Assembly: GCA_963682055.1 (NCBI GenBank)
Contig: OY821746.1
Location: 8,777,992-8,841,991, forward strand
Reading direction: 5' to 3'
Source of the DNA: Primula veris
Lineage: Eukaryota; Streptophyta; Magnoliopsida; Ericales; Primulaceae
Length of the DNA stretch: 64,000 nucleotides
Under the pieces are notes generated by a model. It was not told the DNA's origin, did not search any database, and saw only the letters and a list, made by a program, of their open reading frames with translations. The position numbers and the translations under genes were made by a program. Shown piece by piece: positions 55,801 through 64,000 of the stretch; position 1 is the first letter of the stretch, and every line of letters starts with the position of its first letter.

Positions 55801-58772
55801 ACTGTAATAACCTGCCATACTAGGTAGCAAATGGGCAGTCTCTGGATACCTATATCATATGTGAACCATCCCAATGTATTGAACTCTATGTTGGAAGGAG
55901 ATTTGGTTTGGTGGACTTGTTTGGATCATTAGTTTGTATTTTTGGAATATAATAAATAATGTATTACAGGTCTGGAAGGATGTTGATGGTGTTTTGACAT
56001 GTGATCCTAACATCGATCCACTTGCTCAACCTGTTCCGTTTCTAACTTTTGACGAAGCTGCAGAGCTTGCATATTGTGGTGCTCAGGTACGTTACACTCG
56101 TAATCTTAGCCATCAATACAAAATTTTAGTATACACTTATTTCTTTCTTGCTAGGGGGTACGGATATTAGTATTTACGCTTGTTTGCATCAATAGTTCCT
56201 GACAATTTGCCACTGTAGAGTATATTCAAAATCTTATTACAGGCCTTGTTTGCTTGCAGCATTTGAGCAAAATAAGGTGGATATTCAAGTGTCAGAAAAG
56301 GCCAGTTTCCTCCAATTGAGAGCTCATAGATTTCTAAAACCATTATTCTAAAAAAGCACAGACTTTGAGCTGGTTAACCAAATGCGGTCCGATTTTTATG
56401 AAGAAAAAACGAGCTTAAGAGCTGCTACCAAAAACGTCCTATGGGCTTCTCTCTTTGCGTTTTTTAAGGGCATTAAGCTGAGTTTAACGCTTCTAGCTTT
56501 TTCTAACAAAAAAAGCCAGCGAAGCCTAGCTAAATGCACAACTTTTTCAGCATAACAAAGAAAAGAAAAACCAAGCTTAGAATCTGCAACCAAACAAGCT
56601 CTTTTTATATCTATGATGAACTTGATGGACATAGTCTTATTTTTGTGCACCTGTAGGTATTGCACCCGCAGTCAATGAGGCCAGCCAGAGAAAGTGAAAT
56701 TCAAGTGAGGGTTAAGAACTCCTATAATCCTAAGGCACCTGGGACCCTCATTACTAAAGAAAGAGATATGACTAAGGTTTGTACCTGCACTACTCTCCGG
56801 AAAAAAAACTTGTGGCGAACTTCTAACGATATAAGTACTTTGTTTATTATACCAGGCTACACTAACTAGCATAGTTTTGAAACGGAATGTGACCATGTTG
56901 GATATCATAAGCACTCGCATGCTTGGTCAAGTTGGCTTCCTTTCAAAGGTAAAAGCTTGCTACTTTTCGCCCATTGCATTAATTTTTTCCCCTCTTATCT
57001 TTTGTTTGTTATTGAACATGGGACTGCTTGCAGGTGTTCGCCACTTTCGAAAAACTGGGCATTTCTGTGGATGCTTTAGCTACAAGTGAAGTCAGTATTT
57101 CTTTGACATTGGACCCATCTAAGCTTTGGAGCAGAGAGCTGATTCAACAGGCAAGCGTACGATATCAGTTGCTTTAAATGCAATTGATCTTTTTTATATT
57201 TTTTTATCTGTTCCTCTTGCTTCTTTTTAAAAATCTGGCAAATCTTCATCAATTAAACTGTGGTTGGACTGCGTAGATGGTTTGGTGGAATGAGATGCAA
57301 CTACCAAATTCTCAATATATCAGTGTTTTTGTGCTTCATCTCTTTGTGATTCACACGAGGCGTTGTATTAATATGAACAGGAGCTTGATCATGTTGTGGG
57401 AGAACTTGAGAAAATCGCTGTTGTAAATCTACTTCAGAATCGATCTATTATCTCTCTCATTTGCAATGCGGAAAAATCATCAGAGATACTAGAGAAGGTA
57501 CTGTTGTTGCTGATACATTTTCCCATTGTATATGAGCTACTAACCAGGGCCGGGTCATGGTATTTGGTTGCCCATACCCAACCTAATGTTGTTTACCTGG
57601 TTAAATTACCTAGGCAATAAATCAATCATGCTTTCGTTTCAAAACTTAGGGTAATCAATATTGCAATCGTAAAAAAAGACAATCTAAAAGATTTTGTAAC
57701 TGCAAGGAGTAAAGTTGTAATTATACTAATATCATATGGTAAAATTGTAAAGCGGAGCGTGTCTATTTTGAAGACCAGTTTCTCCCATTTTGGTTGCCTA
57801 CACAAGTCCTTGTGTCATTGTTAATATTGCCTTTAGTGGTGGGATGCCAATTTGAGTGCCTTATTTGCCCACCCCTTGCCGGCAAATACTTTTTTCTCCC
57901 GTATTGTTAGTCCATTATTCTTTTCTGGGAGAGCTGTAACATGCACTTTTGAAGTAACCAATAAAAATTTGCCAATGTTCTCAATTACCCCCCTTTTTAA
58001 AGAACTTTTTGAAAAGCTAAATTTGTTATATAGGGGATAGAATTGGACAATTAACGTGCACTCAGTCAGGTAATGTCTAATAAAAGGAAATAGATTCTTA
58101 AAAATTCCCAAACACATGGCTTGGAGACCAATAAAAATTTGCCAATGTTCTCAATTACCCCCCTTTTTAAAGAACTTTTTGAAAAGCTAAATTTGTTATA
58201 TAGGGGATAGAATTGGACAATTAACATGCACTCAGTCAGGTAATGTCTAATAAAAGGAAATAGATTCTTAAAAATTCCCAAAAGCATGGCTTGGAGGGAT
58301 TATCTGTTCTTTCTGGTGTTTTGCATCTTCTTGGCGCTACACTTGTCATTAGTATTTGTGACTTCAAGTAGTTCACCTATCTTCTTTCTACTTTCTCTCT
58401 CACACACACAATTCATTTTGCAGAACCCTTATTTGACAATCTGACTGCTCTTCCTGGAATTTTTGTTTTTCAAATTGACAGGCTTTCCGTGTTTTTCGCA
58501 CCGAGGGTGTAAATGTTCAAATGATTTCTCAGGGTGCAAATAAGGTAATTATAACATATGGCATCCTCTTTATGTTCATATAATTGTAGCACCAGAGAAG
58601 ATGAAATTTGTTTTTGTTTCCAAACCAGGTGAATATCACTACAGTTTTACATGACGGCGAAGCAGTACGGTGTGCGAAGGCACTCCATTCTGCCTTTTTT
58701 GTTAATGATGTCTCAGAAATAGATCATGGAAGTGCGACTCAAAATGGTTCTGTGGCAAAACTGGCAAACTAA
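52874..58772 (+). CDS. AK: Aspartate kinase, plastid, monofunctional (564 aa, 13 coding exons)
   Basis: Join 52874-53266, 53674-53756, 53901-53941, 54052-54206, 54457-54606, 55370-55465, 55970-56086, 56657-56776, 56856-56948, 57034-57156, 57381-57497, 58482-58544, 58629-58772; 565 codons with TAA. It phosphorylates aspartate, the entry step to Lys, Thr, Met and Ile in plastids. Residues 1 to about 80 look like a transit peptide. KFGGSSV (88-94) and TLGRGGSD (283-290) are kinase signatures. Two C-terminal ACT modules (about 393-455 and 466-545, with [15 protein letters not shown]) are the usual lysine-feedback site. No homoserine dehydrogenase domain follows, so it is the monofunctional type. 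The start is the ATG at 52874, because the frame extends upstream only through a TTG. The exon 10 donor is ambiguous (57150 or 57156). Confidence 0.95.
53400..53600. mobile_element. MITE remnant in aspartate kinase intron 1
   Basis: Contains GGCTTTTAAGCAAATGCG on the left and CTGCAATCAAGCAAACCATCC on the right, a diverged relative of the element at 56242 (TTTGCTTGCAGC ... CTGCAACCAAACAAG). Confidence 0.45.
54690..54950. mobile_element. MITE remnant in aspartate kinase intron 5
   Basis: GCTTTTGAGCAAATGAGCTG, TCTAGAAAAAGCCA and AAAAGCTGCAATCGAACATG parallel the element at 56242-56601. Ends are not clear. Confidence 0.45.
56242..56601. mobile_element. hAT-like MITE in aspartate kinase intron 7 (360 bp)
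   Basis: Left end GGCCTTGTTTGCTTGCAG; complement of the right end GAGCTTGTTTGGTTGCAG: an 18-bp inverted repeat with a few mismatches. The interior is hairpin-rich (AAAAAAGCCAGCGAAGC). No clear 8-bp duplication. Non-coding; the minus-strand 89-codon frame over it is not a gene. Confidence 0.65.
57957..58296. repeat. Tandem duplication of 170 bp in aspartate kinase intron 11
   Basis: 57957-58126 and 58127-58296 are almost identical (both start ACCAATAAAAATTTGCCAAT and end CATGGCTTGGAG). Few differences, so recent. It lengthens the largest intron of the gene (about 980 bp) without touching exons. Confidence 0.92.
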
Positions 58773-59454
58773 TTTTGATTGGTTCCTTCAGTATCAGTTA
58801 CTTAAGATTTAGTAGTAATATTACCGTTGTAAACCTTTTGTTTCGGCTTCTTTAGTATGAAATTGTAGTATTAGCCACTAGGGTCCATTATTCTTTCTCC
58901 AAGTTCACCAGTTCAATGGCATTTTGGAGCTATTTAGAGAATTTTGATCTGTTTTTTTTTCTTTGTATTGATTTGATTGGTGGGCATTTATTCCGGCCTT
59001 CAATGAGTTTAAGAATTTTGTAATTCAACTTTGTTTGTGATATTCTATTTGGTTTAAGTAGTTTGGATTGAAAATAGTATTCTCCAAATTCTGAAATGTT
59101 GATATGCAAATTTTAATAGGCGTTAGTTTTGGTTCTCGTTGTTTTAGAATATGGTGTAAGTAATCACAGCCGCGATATGGGTGTCGAAAACAATGAGTCT
59201 GGACACGGCAATACAACAAAATTTAATAATATAGGAGTCGACATGGCAATGACACGAGCCTCTAAGATTTATATTATTGTGTAGATTATTAATATAGTAA
59301 TGGATACACAAATGTTGGCCTTAATTTTATTTAGGTTCTGTGTCTCACCTTGAACTATTCGTATCCTGTACCCATCACTCCAATTTTTTTTTTTAAGTAT
59401 CCATGTTACATAGGCTACGTCCAATTAAGCCGACATCGGTATTGTAAAACACTA
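58773..59454. other. 3' flank of aspartate kinase
   Basis: The 3' UTR is expected in the first few hundred bases. No clear poly(A) signal stands out and no other gene is recognised. Confidence 0.5.
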
Positions 59455-59689
59455 GTCTCTCGGTTCCCATTTAATTGTTCATTACGAAACTATGTGTAAT
59501 TTTAACCGGCCAAGAACTTGTATTAAAATTGTCAGAATAAAATTTTTCAAAAATTGATCATATAGTTCAAATGTTAAATTTTATGATCAACTTTTGAAAA
59601 TTTTTATTCCGACAATTTTGATAAAAATTCTTGGCCGATCAAAATTACACGTAGTTTCATAATAGACAATTAAATAGGAACGGAGGGAG
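59455..59689. repeat. Stowaway-like palindromic MITE (235 bp)
   Basis: Left end GTCTCTCGGTTCCCATTTAA, right end AATAGGAACGGAGGGAG, flanked by TA on both sides (59453-59454, 59690-59691). Arms around TTGATCATATAGTTCAAATG form a long hairpin. Best preserved right end of the family in this window. Confidence 0.8.
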
Positions 59690-59691
59690 TA

Positions 59692-60600
59692 GTTCAGAAT
59701 GAAATACAAGTAGCAAATTGAATTTTTTTTTTAATATAAATTGGGGATCATTTCTGTAGTTATATAAGGTATTAAGATCGCCAGCAATGATTAAGATTTT
59801 ATTGGTGACATGAGAAACAAGTTTGATCTAACACCATCGGATTAAAATTCAACAGCTCAGATATAACGTAAAAACATAACTGAAGATACCCGCACTCATC
59901 ACGGCCATTCGTTAAATACTTCATACTTTTGTTAACTTTCAATCTTACAAAATATTATCAAGGTTTTATGATGTTCATTGTTCACACCATTACCATTTAC
60001 CAAATGTGGAGCAAATTGAAAAGTGAATGTGAAACTGTATTGCTTTGCTTGGTTTGCTATTTGTATTAGCCTCATTATTGGTTTTCGGGACTTAATATTT
60101 AGTATGCAAAATCTTGAAGAGAAAGTTGGCTGCTTAGTCTATGTAAAAATATTACATTCTATATATGAAAAATCAATTGGGAGAAGTCCAATTATGCTGG
60201 TATTCATCCAACCTCGATGTAATTTGTGCAAACGGAATTTATAGCGGTTGTCACTGCGCTAGGCCGCCAGCAATATTTCCTAAAATACGTCAAAATCATG
60301 TGTAATCCCGTCAAGACATCTCATTCATAAAATTAAAATAACAAAACAAACTAGGCACATGCTACCATGCAAATCGGTATATTCAACATACAAACTTAAG
60401 TTTAGCATTAGGCAGATTATTAATTTGAGTTTTCCTACTTTAGAAATAAGCACTTATTCTTCATCAATAGTTAAGGGTGGTGGTGATAGTGGCATGAAAC
60501 ACATTTGTATTTATACTTATACACCATCCATTACTTTCTCGCTGTCAATAAGTGCACTGGAACTAAAACTAAAACACATGCTAACTCAAGAATAATCAAG
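59692..60600. other. Intergenic stretch before psbP
   Basis: No gene recognised; the 73-78-codon frames here lack family features. The last part is presumably distal promoter of psbP. Confidence 0.55.
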
Positions 60601-60639
60601 AAAAAAAAAATTGTAATCAAAGTGCTATATCTTGTAATT

Positions 60640-60704
60640 CCACGTGGCCCAATTACAGCCTATTTCCTCTTATCCAACATCACCAACATAATCTTCCCAT
60701 TATC
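60640..60704 (+). promoter_or_regulatory. G-box and I-box-like elements upstream of psbP
   Basis: A palindromic G-box core CCACGTGG (60640-60647) is followed by GCCCAATTAC, and by CTTATCC (about 60668) and ATTATCC (about 60697), reverse forms of the GATAA I-box. They lie about 140-200 bases before the start codon. G-box plus I-box is the classic arrangement of light-responsive nuclear photosynthesis genes, so light control is a fair inference. Confidence 0.6.
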
Positions 60705-60836
60705 CATTTCCCCTTCACATACCACAAAAATCAAACCTTTTCCTCTATTTTTTCCACCTCATCTCAACCCATATCACATTAACTTCTTGCAAAGAGTGGG
60801 CACAAAAAAGAAACACTATTTTTTTTTTATCAAGAA

Positions 60837-62663
60837 ATGGCATCCACTTCATGTTTTTTGCACCACCATGTTATCTCAACACCCAAGACATCATTACCAT
60901 CACAACGTTATGGGCCTAATAAGCCCAACCAAGTAGTCTGCAAGGCCCAAAATAAGGCCCAAGCCCAAGAGGAGGATGCCACGTCAGCTGTGTCCCGGAG
61001 GTTGGCCCTATCTGTCCTCATTGGAGCCGCTGCAGTCGGGTCCAAGGTTTCACCAGCTGATGCTGCTTACGGTGAATCTGGTGAGATTATTTGTTTACTC
61101 AAGCAATTCATGAATCATGATAAGTAATTAGTATCAAGTTGCTAGTTGTGATAAACTAAAATGAAATTGTTTGATATGAGAATGGGCTATTCAATTACTA
61201 TAATAGCGTAGAAAGATCAGCGAAGCCATCATGGAGTGGATCGTAGAAAGTCATGAGGACATGAAAACCAATCAAGATGGGTTTTCGTGTTGGTTATAGT
61301 TAACTTTATAGTATATATTACTTATAAGTTATAACACTGCAAAGAGTGCCGTCTTTGTCGATATTTGATACAGTACAACTTTACATCTTATCAGTTAATA
61401 GGCAAAAAATATTGACCTTAAAGAGCTCGCCGAATAAGCATGTAGTTTGAGATCAAAAATTGCAGGCTCATACAGTATAGATCCGAGTCATCTGACCCAG
61501 AAGCTCAAATTGTCAGCACACTTTGTACTTAGTTTATGTCAGCGGTTGTCTTTTGATTTAATCTGGTTCATTTTTTGATAAACCAGCAAACATTTTTGGA
61601 AAGCCAAAGACAAACACAGACTATTTGGCGATAAGTGGAGATGGGTTCAAGATACAAGTACCCTCAAAATGGAACCCAAGCAGCTCTGTTGAGTTCCCTG
61701 GCCAGGTTCTTCGGTTTGAAGACAACTTTGATTCCATAAGTAATATCTCCGTTATGATCACTCCTACAGACAAGAAATCCATCACTGATTTTGGCTCCCC
61801 TGAACAATTCCTCTCCAAGGTATTACATACATAGGCACAAACTTACATTTTCGTAACCAATAGCATACTATAAATAGATTATAGATGGAAAATGAAATGA
61901 AATGAGAGTTGAACTTGGGTGGATGTTTTGCAGGTAGACTACTTGCTAGGGAAACAAGCATACTTCGGTAAAACTTCATCAGAGGTAATAGATCCAGCTT
62001 TATGTTCAGTGATAAAGCCAGGAATTAATCGTAAAATCCTATATGGATGTCTTTTTATAGAAGTTTGGTCATTTAGTTAGAATCACAAAACTGCTGGAAT
62101 TTCTATTAGATTTATTGTAATTGCATACTTGGCAACACAACAACTACACTGTGTCTTGCTTTCTCGTTAATTAAACATTCACAACATTGTCAAAAGGAAA
62201 TTCCTACACATTCAAAATTTGTGTGTAAATAATAATGTCTAGAAGTTTTGCAATTTTGAATAAATTTTGCAGTTGTTTCTTTTTCTGATCGACTCAATCA
62301 AGTGATTCAAGACTATAACATTGTATGATTCTAGAAATATGCAGTCAGCAACATTACCTGTTGTCAGTCATATCCTAAAATATTTTCTTAAACGAAATGC
62401 AGGGTGGTTTCACCAACAACGAGGTGGCAAGCGCCAACATATTGGAAACTTCCACAGCTGAGAACGGAGGAAAGCCTTACTACTACTTGTCGTTGCTGAC
62501 TAGGACAGCAGATGGAAATGAAGGTGGCAAGCACCAACTTATCACAGCCACCGTGTCGGACGGTAAGCTATACATATGCAAGGCTCAAGCCGGTGACAAG
62601 AGATGGTTCAAGGGAGCTAAAAAGTTTGTGGAAGAGGCTGCTACTTCATTCAGCGTCGCTTGA
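60837..62663 (+). CDS. PSBP: PsbP, 23-kDa oxygen-evolving complex protein (262 aa, four exons)
   Basis: Join 60837-61080, 61587-61819, 61934-61984, 62403-62663; 263 codons including TGA, donors GTGAGA, GTATTA and GTAATA with AG acceptors. PsbP binds the lumenal face of photosystem II and supports calcium and chloride retention at the manganese cluster. Residues 1 to about 50 form a chloroplast transit peptide. Arg-Arg at 54-55 followed by a hydrophobic stretch is a twin-arginine lumen signal, cleaved after PADA (76). The mature protein starts AYGES, with [75 protein letters not shown] and [13 protein letters not shown]. All conserved blocks are in place and the length is normal. Confidence 0.97.
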
Positions 62664-63231
62664 ATAAGAAAATGTTGAGATGAAAAATTGGGCTTTTTCT
62701 GTATGTATAATTTCACATTATAAGGAAGTAATTATGTTTCCTTGAGTTGTCCGGAACATTTTCACCTCAAGTTTACTGATGCCTTGTGGAGACATTGTGA
62801 ATATCTGTTGTTGTCTTTGCAGTATGCATAGTCCAATTAAGAAAAGGCTTCTAGGAAATGTTATTTTATGCCTAAATGGCTAAAAATGCCAAACAATGAG
62901 TGTACCTGTTGTACCAAATGTCTGACTTAAGAAAAATATGTAAACCATATGAACCACTTGGAAGTTAAATCTCAATCTACAGGCTGAAGAAAAAGTAAAT
63001 CGACTTTTAAGTTGTGCTAATCCTAAGAATTCAGCCACATATAAAAACTCATTCCATGAAGAAAACAAACAGAAAATTTGACAACAGATTTAACAATATA
63101 TACATATCTATGATGGTGTTTTAATTTTTTACATAGGTTCAACACATCCAAATATCCAATAAAAATAAGAAAAAAAGTTCTTGCTAGAATGTGATCTCAT
63201 AACATGGTTGAAAAAATGGTTTCAGACAAAA
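62664..63231. other. Convergent 3' flanks of psbP and the JASON-like gene
   Basis: Tail-to-tail intergenic region of about 570 bp containing both 3' UTRs. No separate gene recognised. Confidence 0.6.
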
Positions 63232-64000
63232 TCAGAAAGAGACCATTGGCTTGGCATATGCTGGAGGTTGCAACTGAGACAGAGCGGTATCACTTTCATC
63301 TTCAAAGTCTAGTGGTGCTGGAACCAAGTCCTTCCTACAAAATAACAGAGATATAATTGATTAGTCCTACTTATGAGAATGATATTCTACAATTTACTCA
63401 AAGCGATAATAGGAAGATAACAAGGAGAAGGAACAGAACTTGTAAAAAAAAAAAGAGAGCAGTTTTTCTTTGTTCAGTTTCTATAGGAGAAGCTGAATTC
63501 CGACAACAATACGATGTTCACGTCCTGTTCTTAACTTGTGAAAAATGCAACATCAAATCGGAACAAAAGCAAGTACAGCAACAAACTCGTAAAAAAACTC
63601 ATCAAATAAAAAGTACACAACGAAAAAAAACAATGGCGTACCTAAGAGTGATGGAACTTTCGTCGGACAAGGCCTTCTCGAGCCTCTCCTCAAAAGGTGT
63701 CGCATGCCAGCTCACCTTCTGATCCTACAATTATTCCACAAAAAACACATTAAGCTAAGAAAACAATAGTTGACTGATTCTTAATAACAAATCTGATACG
63801 AATTACCTCTTTATACTTATTTGTCGAGTTTGGAATCCCATTTCCATCCCAAAACTTAGGAGAAATGCGAGAAGCCTCCTCTTCTTCATTCCAATGAGTA
63901 GCAACTAAGCCAATAATCGGCCTATCTCCAGGTGTACAACCAAGATTCTTCTTACCCCCTCGATCCAATTTTGGCGGTTTCAACCAAGCAGATAAACTCT
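63232..64000 (-). CDS. JASON-like protein, C-terminal part (gene runs off the right edge)
   Basis: Minus-strand exons 64000-63807 (partial), 63724-63642 and 63334-63232 (stop TGA 63234-63232); donors GTAATT and GTACGC with AG acceptors. The visible protein has SLSAWLKPPKLD, GDRPIIGLVATHWNEEEEA, PKFWDGNGIPNSTNKYKEDQ, VSWHATPFEERLEKALSDE and a short acidic tail ending PPAYAKPMVSF. The blocks (Ser-Leu-Ser-x-Trp-Leu, RPIIG, GIPN-T-KY-ED, W-ATPFE-RLE-AL) resemble the C-terminal region of plant JASON-type proteins; Arabidopsis JASON affects male meiosis II spindle and organelle-band organisation. The assignment rests on recalled motifs. The gene itself is certain; the function is not. Confidence 0.6.

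Noticed and set aside
56396..56665. 89-codon minus-strand frame in aspartate kinase intron 7
   Set aside because: Lies within a hairpin-rich MITE.

Overview
This is an AT-rich nuclear segment from a flowering plant, almost certainly a eudicot. Genes have GT-AG introns, there are plastid-targeted proteins (aspartate kinase, PsbP) and plant-only families (DUF620, RTNLB reticulon, clade-III BAHD acyltransferases), and MITEs and microsatellites are dense. The species cannot be named from the sequence. All splice models are my own reading of splice sites, reading frame and recalled family sequence; no alignment or transcript evidence was available.

Layout. 1-0.5 kb: first exon of an ALA-interacting-subunit (CDC50-like) gene leaving the window on the left (minus strand). 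4.97-9.0 kb: a complete three-exon DUF620 gene (minus). 9-16 kb: gene-free and full of small DNA transposons (Stowaway-like, hAT, CACTA). 16.2-39.2 kb: a BAHD acyltransferase cluster with two intact single-exon genes (29.9 and 37.9 kb) and five relics. Four of the relics lie in a ~3.0 kb block present twice in tandem (16.2-19.2 and 19.6-22.6 kb); the fifth is at 26.6 kb. The cluster is interrupted by an RNase H-like pseudogene holding an hAT element, by a CACTA-type MITE inside a relic, and by an internally deleted copia-like LTR element. The LTR element sits in one of two tandem copies of the spacer upstream of the second intact gene. 39-46 kb: gene-free, with palindromic MITEs and a 169-bp tandem duplication.

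46.4-50.5 kb: an RTNLB reticulon gene (minus, five coding exons plus a 5'-UTR intron). 52.0-58.8 kb: a 13-coding-exon plastid aspartate kinase gene (plus) with MITE remnants and a 170-bp tandem duplication in its introns. 60.6-62.7 kb: PsbP of photosystem II (plus) with G-box and I-box-like upstream elements. 63.2-64.0 kb: 3' end of a JASON-like gene (minus), continuing off the right edge.

The flanking single-copy genes are ordinary housekeeping or photosynthesis genes and show no functional link. The dynamic part is the BAHD cluster, where duplication, decay and repeated transposon insertion can be ordered in time. I did not find a clearly new biological system. The most unusual items are paired self-complementary 14-mers in the LTRs, a near-perfect 22-bp hairpin, and paralogous empty sites that date several insertions.
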